The notes beneath the pieces are model-generated. The model made no database searches. It was given only the letters and a program-made list of their open reading frames with translations, and had not been told where the DNA came from. The position numbers and the translations under genes are program-made. From a virus, in IMG/VR virus record IMGVR_UViG_3300017717_000050, positions 1-27,999 of that record: a DNA stretch of 27,999 nucleotides; one strand, given 5' to 3'. Shown in pieces: positions 17,901-24,305 of the stretch. Each line of letters starts with the position of its first letter. Position 1 is the stretch's first letter.

Positions 17901-18329
17901 TTAGCTCGACGTGTCTGTTTCCGTTTCAAAGAGTTGTTCTGCTTGTTCTGAATGCGTTTCGCCTTCCTTGATTTTAGTAGGGTCAACTCTTCCCACTCGG
18001 ACAAATAGGAACTCTCTTCCTTTTCGGACAATTGTTTTGTGTAGTTCTGCATGATATACCTTGTTATCATTAAACTCTTCAAAGATACCTTGGTAAGTAT
18101 CGAAGAGTGGTTTAATTACGTTGTCAAGATCGGCTGCTCGATTTGAGAAGCCGGCTACTATATAGAACTCTACTTGATCATCACCGAAGGGCCACTCGAC
18201 CCCTCGGATTTCATCACGTAGTTCATTTTGATAGTCAATGTACTGTCTCTGCTTTATCGCTTTGTTTCGATAAGTCATGTTGTTCGCTGACAGTGGTTTG
18301 ACTCGAAAGGTGTGCTCTAATACCGTCAT
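17901..18329 (-). CDS. RusA-family Holliday junction resolvase (142 aa)
   Basis: Resolves branched DNA formed in replication and recombination and may debranch DNA before packaging. The RusA signature is clear: DLDNVIK (67-73) and NDNK with D88. D67, D69, K73 and D88 keep the exact spacing of E. coli RusA D70, D72, K76 and D91. The N-terminal strand FRVKPLSANN also fits the fold, so the start at 18329 is credible even though it overlaps the exonuclease gene by 95 nt. It takes the slot of T7 endonuclease I (gp3) in this replication operon. The C-terminal 25 residues are Glu/Thr-rich and look disordered. Confidence 0.9.
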   Translation of the reverse strand: MTVLEHTFRVKPLSANNMTYRNKAIKQRQYIDYQNELRDEIRGVEWPFGDDQVEFYIVAGFSNRAADLDNVIKPLFDTYQGIFEEFNDNKVYHAELHKTIVRKGREFLFVRVGRVDPTKIKEGETHSEQAEQLFETETDTSS

Positions 18330-19032
18330 ATTCTTCCCATGATGTTAGCATACGCAGTAGCGTGTGGCTAACTTCTAATTGTTTTAAGGACCCAGTATGA
18401 CCACGCCATGCTGCACGAACTCTATTCCATTGTCGTTTAGCTGGTATACCTTTAAGTATTTTCTCAGCTTTCTTTGGACCAATACCTTTTAGTCCTGGAA
18501 TATTATCCGAGTTATCGCCGGTCAAACACTGTAGCATTAGATTATAATGCGCAGTATCATCATCGACGAATTGCCAGGTATCTTTACCGTAGTTGTAATG
18601 ATTACCTGGTATTTGCAGTAAGTCTTTATCGATACCACAGATTACATATTGTTCACCGTGGTCTCGGGATTCATGTGCCCAGATTGAAACCAAATCATCT
18701 GCTTCCATACCATCGGCAGGGCGAGCACCCTTTTCAACAGCATACTTAAACAGAAAGTTTAGTTTGTCTCGGACTTCTTGGTCTAGATCAGGACGAGTTG
18801 CTTTATACTGCGGGTAAAACTCTTTACGAAAGTTATCTTTACCCTTGACTGCATAATGCACATGAAAATGTTCGTCCTCATCAAATGGGTTGCACAGTTT
18901 ATCTTGTACAGTTAGTTCCATCTTACGACAAAACTTATCGTAGTTGCTGCGCATGTCTGATTCACTTGTATTACCGTATGCAATCTTAAAGAAGATTGAG
19001 TCTGTGTCTACAAGCATATTAATGTTTGTCAT
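18235..19032 (-). CDS. 5'-3' exonuclease / flap endonuclease family (265 aa)
   Basis: T7 gp6-like nuclease expected to remove RNA primers and degrade DNA 5' to 3'. The ATG at 19032 overlaps the preceding stop (TAATG), so the longer TTG frame from 19062 is rejected. Numbered from this ATG, the metal-binding acids are visible: D9 near the N-terminus, MEADDL (E110, D112, D113), GIDKDL (D135, D137) and TGDNSDNIPG (D173, D176), followed by the helix-3-turn-helix GLKGIGPKKAEKIL (180-193). The C-terminal about 30 residues are encoded in the same DNA as the RusA start. It lies in the order polymerase, small ORF, exonuclease, resolvase, primase-helicase. Confidence 0.93.
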   Translation of the reverse strand: MTNINMLVDTDSIFFKIAYGNTSESDMRSNYDKFCRKMELTVQDKLCNPFDEDEHFHVHYAVKGKDNFRKEFYPQYKATRPDLDQEVRDKLNFLFKYAVEKGARPADGMEADDLVSIWAHESRDHGEQYVICGIDKDLLQIPGNHYNYGKDTWQFVDDDTAHYNLMLQCLTGDNSDNIPGLKGIGPKKAEKILKGIPAKRQWNRVRAAWRGHTGSLKQLEVSHTLLRMLTSWEEYDGIRAHLSSQTTVSEQHDLSKQSDKAETVH

Positions 19033-19274
19033 TATATCGTCCATACAGCTTCGACACCCCAAACACTATCGATTTGTTTTCGATACATTGGGTTATCTGG
19101 TTCATCGTAAATAGGGTTGCTAAAGGCAAAGCAGTCTTTAACAATATGACCCTTAGAAGTATGATAGCATTTCACCATATGAAACCAGTCTTTAGGTTCA
19201 TAACCCTCTGGTTTCGGGTGAGCAGTAACCATATAGCCAGGGTACTCAATGGATTCATCAGTGGACATCTGCAT
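19032..19274 (-). CDS. Small protein between DNA polymerase and exonuclease, function unknown (80 aa)
   Basis: The frame opens further upstream, but ATG 19274 has GGAG about 7 nt before it and overlaps the DNA polymerase end by only 17 nt, so it is preferred. The protein has aromatic-rich segments (KDWFHMVKCYHTSKGH, DEPDNPMYRK) and two Cys, without a known motif. One-base stop/start overlap with the exonuclease gene indicates coupling and a replication-linked role. Confidence 0.75.
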   Translation of the reverse strand: MQMSTDESIEYPGYMVTAHPKPEGYEPKDWFHMVKCYHTSKGHIVKDCFAFSNPIYDEPDNPMYRKQIDSVWGVEAVWTI

Positions 19275-21084
19275 AGTTATCTCCAATAGATCCTTCACCT
19301 GCCATGATAGTAACACCAACTTGCTTAGGTCCTTCAGCAAATGATTCAGTTAGAATCTCTAGTACTCGCTCAGCATCTTTATCAGATGCAGACCAAGCTA
19401 CCTCGTCGTGATAGTACAGTCGAGGTTGTGCGTCAAGACCTTCACTTTTAATCTTTGCAATCTGATAGGCAACTGCAGATTTAGTGGTGATAGCTTCACA
19501 AGATTGAAGCAGGTAGTTAAGAGTTTGGTAAGGTTGCGGTGTGTAAACACGTCGACCATCGAGACCAGGAATATAACCTTCAGGTCCATGGTTAGACGTT
19601 TGTTTCCAGATAGATTCAATACGATCTTTAAGACCACGCAATCCTGGAATTGCATCGCCATACTTTTCGATAGAATCATTACCAGCTTTAACAATCTTCT
19701 TACCTGTAAGTACTTGGCCTAGCTTAGTAGGTCCAGCGCCAAACAAGAAAGCATAGATCCATGTTTTAGCTGTGCGTCTATCAGTACCAATAATGTCTGC
19801 ATTGTATTGGTGAATATCACCAGACAGAATTTGTGTTGTCAGGTTTTTATCGTTAACATAATGTGCAAGACTGCGGAACTGATTACCACTTGAGTCAGCA
19901 CCTACGATCTTGCGACCAGGCTCTGCTACAAGACATTGACGTAGCTCTTTACCCCACGGTGCATTAACCGCAGGTAGGTTAGCAATAACTTCATGACGAC
20001 AACGGAATGTCGGAGTACCCACAATCCATAGTCTGCCGTGTAGTCTACCATCTTTAAGCTCACGGAACCAACCTTCAAGTACACCTTTGCGTGAGCGAAG
20101 CGTTGTCCACTCATCAATAAGTATACCGTGTTCGCCAACTTTTTCTAGTGAAGTTGATGTTAGCTTAGGCGATTTCTTTTCCCAGCCATATACACCACGC
20201 TCCATCTTCCAGTCATCTGGCTCCCAGCCAATTGAATAAAGATACTCTTTGACTTGTTCCATATTACCGAGTGTAGCCTTGATTGTTTCTTTACGTTGAA
20301 ACTCTCGACCGGCTGCAAGCATATGTGTATCAGTAGGTTTAACTTCACGCTTAAAGTATTCAGTAAGCATACGTGCGGTTGTTGCAGTGTACTCACCTTT
20401 CTTTGTAAACTTCGGAGTTTTAGCTACTTTATCTTTGTACTTAACAATATCTGGTAGGTGTGGTTCGACTACGCTTTCAATGTATTTCATACGATTGATA
20501 AGCTTATCGAGCGTGTCCTTACCTTTATCAGTATCGAATTGCCATCCGTAATGTCTACAGTAAGCATCAAACTTTGCAGCTTCCATTTCTGCTTTCAAAC
20601 CTTCACGAATAAGAGGTTGCTTAGCAGCGAGTGCAGTAAGTTCTTCCATTAGCTTCTTGAAGATTACAGTATTCAGTTGTACATCACGTATACAATACGT
20701 AACCATTTCTTCAGAGAACTCTGAGAAGTTATCGAAGTTTAGTTTATGGTATCCTAAGTGTTCACCCCAGCCTGCCAAGCCATGCTTGTGTGGTCTGCGG
20801 TAATTAAGAACTTGTGATGCAATCCATGTATCAAAGAACTTATTATTGTAAAGATCAACACCATACAGCTTAAGAATTACAAGTGCATCAAAGCCAATGC
20901 CGTTATGTGCAACAAGCAGCTCAGCGTTTTTAAGTACGCTTAGGCCCGTTGCAATATCACCATTGCACTTCATAGGTTGATCGGTATACTTCATGATACG
21001 TCCTGTATCAATGTCTTCCATGATTAGACACCATATTTTGGTAGCGTCTAACCCATCGGTTTCAATATCAAATGTTAGTCTCAT
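19258..21084 (-). CDS. Family A DNA polymerase with 3'-5' exonuclease (608 aa)
   Basis: Replicative T7-like polymerase. The proofreading domain has DIETDG (D6, E8), AHNGIGFD (D66) and YCIRD (Y130, D134). The polymerase domain has motif A GADSSGNQFRS (D397), motif B RRTAKTWIYAFLFGAG (R436, K440, Y444, F448) and motif C YHDEV (H559, D560, E561). Y444 is at the position of E. coli Pol I F762 / T7 Y526. Two positions differ: the motif A Glu (Pol I E710, T7 E480) is Gln402, and the motif B Tyr (Pol I Y766, T7 Y530) is Phe448. At 608 aa it is about 100 shorter than T7 gp5, suggesting no thioredoxin-binding insert. AGGG lies 6 nt before the ATG; the start overlaps the zinc-ribbon gene by 17 nt. Confidence 0.97.
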   Translation of the reverse strand: MRLTFDIETDGLDATKIWCLIMEDIDTGRIMKYTDQPMKCNGDIATGLSVLKNAELLVAHNGIGFDALVILKLYGVDLYNNKFFDTWIASQVLNYRRPHKHGLAGWGEHLGYHKLNFDNFSEFSEEMVTYCIRDVQLNTVIFKKLMEELTALAAKQPLIREGLKAEMEAAKFDAYCRHYGWQFDTDKGKDTLDKLINRMKYIESVVEPHLPDIVKYKDKVAKTPKFTKKGEYTATTARMLTEYFKREVKPTDTHMLAAGREFQRKETIKATLGNMEQVKEYLYSIGWEPDDWKMERGVYGWEKKSPKLTSTSLEKVGEHGILIDEWTTLRSRKGVLEGWFRELKDGRLHGRLWIVGTPTFRCRHEVIANLPAVNAPWGKELRQCLVAEPGRKIVGADSSGNQFRSLAHYVNDKNLTTQILSGDIHQYNADIIGTDRRTAKTWIYAFLFGAGPTKLGQVLTGKKIVKAGNDSIEKYGDAIPGLRGLKDRIESIWKQTSNHGPEGYIPGLDGRRVYTPQPYQTLNYLLQSCEAITTKSAVAYQIAKIKSEGLDAQPRLYYHDEVAWSASDKDAERVLEILTESFAEGPKQVGVTIMAGEGSIGDNYADVH

Positions 21085-21259
21085 CGGTTTCCCTTTCTAG
21101 CATATGCTGGTTGAGACATTTAGGGCAGTGATCTTCGAGTCTATCAATCCACATTCTTTGGTATAGGATAGAGCACGAAGGACACTTAATTATTTCAAAA
21201 GGTAGCTCAGTAATATGATCGATATTACTCCTCATATGTTTGGGCGACTTGTCTGGCAT
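21068..21259 (-). CDS. Small zinc-ribbon-like protein (63 aa)
   Basis: Two CxxC pairs, CPSC (C26, C29) and CPKC (C45, C48), spaced 15 apart, form a likely zinc ribbon or zinc finger; the protein ends in an acidic tail. Start uncertain: ATG 21259 has AGGA 10 nt upstream but a 35-nt overlap with the gene before it; ATG 21235 (55 aa) gives a smaller overlap but no binding site. The stop overlaps the DNA polymerase start by 17 nt, so co-expression with replication genes is likely. A nucleic-acid or protein-binding accessory is plausible. Confidence 0.75.
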   Translation of the reverse strand: MPDKSPKHMRSNIDHITELPFEIIKCPSCSILYQRMWIDRLEDHCPKCLNQHMLERETDETNI

Positions 21260-21689
21260 TTACATAGTATCCTGCGTTAAACTTAGATGGGCGCAGGTTT
21301 TTAAGAAAATCCATATAAGACAAAATGCCGATTACATTAATCTCTACTTCATCACCTGCTTTAAGGAGACGCTCTGGCCTGTTGACCCATTCACAGAATA
21401 CAAATGTTTCAACATCTGTAGACTGCCATGCAAGATACGCCATTTTCTTATGAGCAATGTTGTAAAACTTATCAATAAACTTTACGTCAACATTACCATA
21501 CACATCTGAAACACCATCGACTTTCCAAGAGTCGTGGTCATCCCACTGGTCTGTGCTAATCATATGGTACTCAAAGATTTCGCATTCAATATCTCTAATG
21601 AGTTGTTGTTCAGATCGTTCGCCAGCATTGTATATATTTGAGCGGGCAATACATTGATCTACGAATTCCTGCGAGACTATAATTTTCAT
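21225..21689 (-). CDS. PD-(D/E)XK nuclease-like protein (154 aa)
   Basis: Starts directly after the MazG-like stop, with GGAAGAG just upstream. The middle of the protein reads WKVDGVSDVYGNVDVKF: an acidic residue (D58 or D62) followed about 8 residues later by D68-V-K70, the arrangement of a PD-(D/E)XK nuclease core, with E35/E37 as a possible N-terminal acid. The C-terminal part (about 100-150) has a short beta-like domain with AGDEVEINVIG. I see this by pattern only; the assignment to the superfamily is tentative. A DNA repair, recombination or host-DNA-degrading role would fit its place before DNA polymerase. Confidence 0.72.
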   Translation of the reverse strand: MKIIVSQEFVDQCIARSNIYNAGERSEQQLIRDIECEIFEYHMISTDQWDDHDSWKVDGVSDVYGNVDVKFIDKFYNIAHKKMAYLAWQSTDVETFVFCEWVNRPERLLKAGDEVEINVIGILSYMDFLKNLRPSKFNAGYYVNARQVAQTYEE

Positions 21690-22139
21690 TTACTCTTCCT
21701 TTCCGAGTACTCTTGTAAGAACGCCTGTTGTATGCGTATGGTCCGGTCCACTCCATCCCTCAGGTTTAATAAGATCAGGAAGACCGAGAGGGTTGGGGCG
21801 CGAAGCCTTAACGCCAGGCTCTTTCGCCATGTTTGCTTCCATGACTTCAGCCCAAGCACCAGCGGCGTCGCAGCCGAATGCATCCAGTGTACCGATGGCG
21901 ATAACACATAGGTCGATAAGGCCATCAACAACTTCAGCTGGATCTGAGTTATTAAATGCTTCTTCTGTTTCATTTAGTTCTTCTTTCAGAAATTGAATAC
22001 GAAATTCTAAAAACTTCTTTAGAGATTCCATATCTCCTTCATCTAGTTTACTGTTAACCCAATCATGCACACCAAATAGGTTATGCATGTCTTCAATGTG
22101 ATAGTGCCAAGGCACATCAGTATTTACTCGATAGCTCAT
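21690..22139 (-). CDS. MazG-like nucleotide pyrophosphohydrolase (149 aa)
   Basis: An all-alpha NTP pyrophosphatase core at about residues 38-105. The metal-binding signature is complete: E54-x-x-E57 followed by E69-x-x-D72 in KEELNETEEAF...AEVVDGLIDL. It would hydrolyse a nucleoside or deoxynucleoside triphosphate to the monophosphate. The C-terminal tail (KASRPNPLGLPDLIKPEGW) is typical of phage versions. AAGGA lies 6 nt before the ATG. It sits immediately downstream of the ThyA-family gene, so a role in the same nucleotide pathway (for example dCTP to dCMP) is an attractive inference, but substrate cannot be read from sequence. Confidence 0.85.
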   Translation of the reverse strand: MSYRVNTDVPWHYHIEDMHNLFGVHDWVNSKLDEGDMESLKKFLEFRIQFLKEELNETEEAFNNSDPAEVVDGLIDLCVIAIGTLDAFGCDAAGAWAEVMEANMAKEPGVKASRPNPLGLPDLIKPEGWSGPDHTHTTGVLTRVLGKEE

Positions 22140-22141
22140 TT

Positions 22142-22933
22142 TTATTCCTTTACTGAATATTTAATGGAGTCTTCGTATTTGTAGCTTGAAATTGTAAGAT
22201 CTGATGGTTCAAATGAATACACATCTGCTTGCTTTTTCAAGTCGTATTTAGGTGGAGCCCATGGCAAACGCTTAATTTGTTTATGAGCATCGCTAATATG
22301 ATCGGCGTATACATGTGCATCCCCAACTATAAACTTAATAGTGCCTGGCCTAAGGGCAGCAACACTACTAAAGCATAGAAGCATAGTTGCAGAAAGCACC
22401 ACATCACTGGGAACTCCCACCATCCAATCTCCGGATCTTTGGATCCATAGTAAATCCAATGTGTTACCGTCAGAATAAAACTGGTAGTTGTGGTGACAGC
22501 AGGGTAGATTAAGATCATCGAGTTTATCAGGACGCCATCCACTAATAACCATGCGACGATCAGCTGGATTGTTAAGCAGGCTGTCAATAACATTCGCCAT
22601 TTGGTCGACACCATTAAAGTCACGCCATGCATTACCGTAGTCAACAGCAATCGAACCATCTTCGTTAGCCCATTGATTCCAGTAGTTGCAGCCCCATCTT
22701 TCAAAATCTTTAACATGTCGTGGGCCTCTAATCATTGCGGCGTACTCGCCTAGCACACCTTTATAAAACATTTGGCGTGTTGTAAGCAGCGGAAAGAAGC
22801 CACTTTCAAGTGAAAATTCCATTGTTTGAAATGGCAACGAGTGTGTTACAGCATTTCGAGTTTCTCTTACTGTTCCGTTATGTATGATTTTTCTAGCAAT
22901 ATCAATGTATTGCGATTCAAGTGTCCAAGCCAT
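22142..22933 (-). CDS. ThyA-family enzyme with N177D: candidate dCMP methylase/hydroxymethylase (263 aa)
   Basis: Thymidylate-synthase fold throughout. Residues fall at nearly E. coli ThyA numbering: catalytic C146 with H147 (LPCCHH), R126/R127 (DRR), QRSGD (Q165-D169), H207 and Y209 (GDAHVY), E63 in the active-site helix, and W85 at the E. coli W80 place. The PFNI motif is PSDV here, so the Asn that reads the uracil ring (E. coli N177) is Asp177. In T4 dCMP hydroxymethylase this position is Asp, and Asn-to-Asp mutants of ThyA prefer dCMP (established knowledge). It may therefore methylate or hydroxymethylate dCMP rather than make dTMP. AAAGGA precedes the ATG. Confidence 0.9.
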   Translation of the reverse strand: MAWTLESQYIDIARKIIHNGTVRETRNAVTHSLPFQTMEFSLESGFFPLLTTRQMFYKGVLGEYAAMIRGPRHVKDFERWGCNYWNQWANEDGSIAVDYGNAWRDFNGVDQMANVIDSLLNNPADRRMVISGWRPDKLDDLNLPCCHHNYQFYSDGNTLDLLWIQRSGDWMVGVPSDVVLSATMLLCFSSVAALRPGTIKFIVGDAHVYADHISDAHKQIKRLPWAPPKYDLKKQADVYSFEPSDLTISSYKYEDSIKYSVKE

Positions 22934-22945
22934 TTGAATTCCTTT

Positions 22946-23137
22946 CTAAATTATACCTAATACCCAGTTCTCTGCGCAGTTTTCTGCATAGGTTTCTGAG
23001 TGTCCTTTAATATTACGGTCTTCAACTATTGTAATATCTTTAAGCATTGTTACAGTATATGAGCCGTCTTCTTCGAGAAATACATAAGCTTTGCGATCTT
23101 TGTATTCATCGATTCCATAGAATGTGTGTAGCTCCAT
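22946..23137 (-). CDS. Small protein, function unknown (63 aa)
   Basis: Its ATG overlaps the stop of the SH3-like protein gene upstream by one base (TAATG). The product is short, mixed alpha/beta, with acidic patches (YGIDEYKDRKAYVFLEEDGSYTV) and a C-terminus with ETYAENCAENWVLGII, where AEN repeats. No family recognised. Position between a small SH3-like gene and the ThyA homologue suggests co-expression with nucleotide metabolism genes. Confidence 0.75.
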   Translation of the reverse strand: MELHTFYGIDEYKDRKAYVFLEEDGSYTVTMLKDITIVEDRNIKGHSETYAENCAENWVLGII

Positions 23138-23307
23138 TACTCAACGTGCCTCAAAATCTTTTCGCTATATACATGCAGCACACCGCGGTCATCTTCAACC
23201 ACTAGACGAATAGCACCGCTTAGCTTTTCAAATACTGAAACAACGATGCCTACAAACGTATAGTCACCGCCAACTTTTTCTACTTTATCACCTACATTAA
23301 ACGTCAT
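23137..23307 (-). CDS. Small SH3/KOW-like protein (56 aa)
   Basis: The frame is open up to 23361, but the ATG at 23307 overlaps the upstream gene by 11 nt and has GGAG about 10 nt upstream, so it is preferred. The sequence FNVGDKVEKVGGDYTFVGIV...IRLVVEDDRGVLHVYSEKILR is a small beta-barrel pattern widely seen among phage hypothetical proteins. Function unknown; such barrels often bind proteins or nucleic acids. Confidence 0.8.
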   Translation of the reverse strand: MTFNVGDKVEKVGGDYTFVGIVVSVFEKLSGAIRLVVEDDRGVLHVYSEKILRHVE

Positions 23308-23578
23308 TCTTTTTATTCTCCAAATATGCTGCAAACATTGCGCAGTAAACGGCCATGTCAACTAGCGTGTCCTCAAGTGCTTCGAAGTTTGTTTCTTGAT
23401 CACCTTCACAGATATTTCGCATACGCAAATACTTTGTATGAATCATGTGAATGTAAGATGTATCTCCGAACGGGAAGTAATCTTCTTCAGTCCATGAGCC
23501 GCCCTGATAGTCTTTAGACTTACGCTCTTTAAGCTCAGCGGCTTCATGCAAAATTTGTACTGCAGTGACTTTCGCCAT
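23297..23578 (-). CDS. DUF1599/Nmad1-like nucleotide-modification-associated protein (93 aa)
   Basis: The frame can be extended to 23668, but that region encodes a different small gene and hairpin; ATG 23578 has AAGGAAG about 6 nt upstream, so it is the likely start. The sequence has KDYQGG and PFGDTSYIHMIHTKYLRMRN, then FEALEDTLVDMAVYCAMFAAYLE, where the E-x-x-D-T-L-x-D-x-A-x-Y pattern is that of DUF1599 (nucleotide modification associated domain 1). The fold is all-alpha and acidic residues E69, D70 and D74 may bind metal. It lies upstream of ThyA-family and MazG-like genes, consistent with a base-modification or pool role. Family recognised from memory, moderate certainty. Confidence 0.7.
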   Translation of the reverse strand: MAKVTAVQILHEAAELKERKSKDYQGGSWTEEDYFPFGDTSYIHMIHTKYLRMRNICEGDQETNFEALEDTLVDMAVYCAMFAAYLENKKNDV

Positions 23579-23603
23579 GTCAGCTTCCTTTCTTTTGTTG
23601 GTT

Positions 23604-23626
23604 GGAAAGGCGGCGTTAGCCGCTTG
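23604..23626 (-). promoter_or_regulatory. Conserved hairpin H3 (candidate vRNAP promoter or weak terminator)
   Basis: Stem 23608-23614 with 23619-23625 around loop GTTA (+ strand), 7 bp including one G-T. On the - strand the core reads GGCTAACGCC then CCTTTCCAACC. It begins 2 nt after the stop of the 48-aa gene and ends about 25 nt before the Nmad1-like start. It shares core, loop, pyrimidine tract and CCA with the hairpins near 26820 and 27753. See findings for the two competing roles. Confidence 0.6.
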
Positions 23627-23627
23627 T

Positions 23628-23774
23628 TCAGCCTCTATCTCTCTCATTATTCTGCCGTAATCTGTCATCTTTATCTCGCTTTCTATTGTATTTCTTTTTG
23701 TTTTTAACTACTTGATGCTTATACTTAGGATCACGAAGTAGCTTTGCGTATGGATTTATAGGTGTAACTCGCAT
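23628..23774 (-). CDS. Small basic protein of NPYAKLLRDPKYK type (48 aa)
   Basis: A short ORF on the - strand: GGAG is 8 nt before ATG 23774, and the TGA is at 23628-23630, just before hairpin H3. The N-terminal part MRVTPINPYAKLLRDPKYKHQVV followed by many Lys/Arg (KNKKKYNRKR) resembles a tiny basic protein I recall from many marine phages, of unknown function. High positive charge suggests nucleic-acid binding. Because this frame is used, the N-terminal extension of the next frame (up to 23668) is not expected to be real. Confidence 0.75.
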   Translation of the reverse strand: MRVTPINPYAKLLRDPKYKHQVVKNKKKYNRKRDKDDRLRQNNERDRG

Positions 23775-23842
23775 GCTGCATACTCCGGATGTCGGTTATT
23801 AAAATTAAATGTCTCCTTAAAGACTTAACTTGGAGGTTTACT
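23775..23842. promoter_or_regulatory. Divergent intergenic region with likely promoters
   Basis: The only divergent gap in the window: the - strand 48-aa gene starts at 23774 and the + strand terminase-like gene at 23843. The 68 bp include an AT-rich block (TTATTAAAATTAAATG) and both ribosome binding sites. The + strand gene needs a promoter here since genes on both sides run the other way. No consensus sequence could be recognised, so the exact site is unknown. Confidence 0.4.
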
Positions 23843-24247
23843 ATGGGTTATGAAAACTGTGGAAAACACCCGAACTCGCTGAAGCAGCTAAAGCCCTATA
23901 TGGACTCTGAGAAAGCTCGCGCTATGCAAGCAAAAGGTGCAGAAACACGAAGACGGAACAAAGCATTGCGAGAAGCAATGAGTTTATCCGCGCATGAATT
24001 TAAGAAAATCCGTGATGAAATTATTACGGAAATGCCGACAGCTGTCGAGATTCTTAAAGTACAACTTATTAAAGCTATGCAAGCTGATGACCAGGATACT
24101 ATTGAAAGACTGGCGATTGCATTAGCAGAGTATGAGCAGCCGAAGCTGCAAAGGATTGACCAGACCACGAAGAATCTTGATACAACTGAGTTGTCGGAAG
24201 AGGAGCTCGACCGCAAGATCAAGGAACTGTCGGATGTGGGTCAGTAA
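23843..24247 (+). CDS. Putative terminase small subunit (134 aa)
   Basis: The frame opens at 23789, but ATG 23843 has GGAGG (23832-23836) 6 nt upstream. The N-terminus GKHPNSLKQLKPYMDSEKARAMQAKG and basic segment RRRNKALREAM, then helices and a C-terminus PKLQRIDQTTKN...LSEEELDRKIKEL, follow the pattern of small phage terminase / DNA-packaging proteins that bind the packaging site and recruit the large subunit. It is the only + strand gene within the - strand early module and has its own terminator right after it. The large subunit is not in the window. Family assignment by pattern; could be another DNA-binding packaging factor. Confidence 0.75.
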   Translation: MGYENCGKHPNSLKQLKPYMDSEKARAMQAKGAETRRRNKALREAMSLSAHEFKKIRDEIITEMPTAVEILKVQLIKAMQADDQDTIERLAIALAEYEQPKLQRIDQTTKNLDTTELSEEELDRKIKELSDVGQ

Positions 24248-24303
24248 AAAGTAAATAAAAGCCACTAGAGATACTTGAAGTATTTCTAGTGGCTTTTTTA
24301 TTT
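24247..24303. terminator. Strong intrinsic terminator after the terminase-like gene
   Basis: An almost perfect 15-bp stem (24261-24275 with 24279-24293, one G-T) closed by a 3-nt loop, followed on the + strand by TTTTTT (24294-24299). A-rich sequence on the left (24246-24260) makes it usable for the - strand too, although the gene coming from the right ends at 24306, directly before it. Confidence 0.93.
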
Positions 24304-24305
24304 CT

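Noticed and set aside
17879-18082. A 67-codon - strand frame between RusA and primase-helicase, ending in an ATGA overlap with the primase start
   Set aside because: It lies mostly inside the RusA gene in another frame, is a Lys/Ser/Glu low-complexity shadow, and has no clear binding site. The ATGA overlap is the only point in favour.
19033-19062. TTG start of the exonuclease frame at 19062
   Set aside because: The ATG at 19032 forms a TAATG junction with the previous gene and begins the family's conserved N-terminal strand.
23579-23668. N-terminal extension of the Nmad1-like frame to ATG 23668
   Set aside because: The same bases hold the end of the 48-aa gene and hairpin H3, and the ATG at 23578 has a better ribosome binding site.
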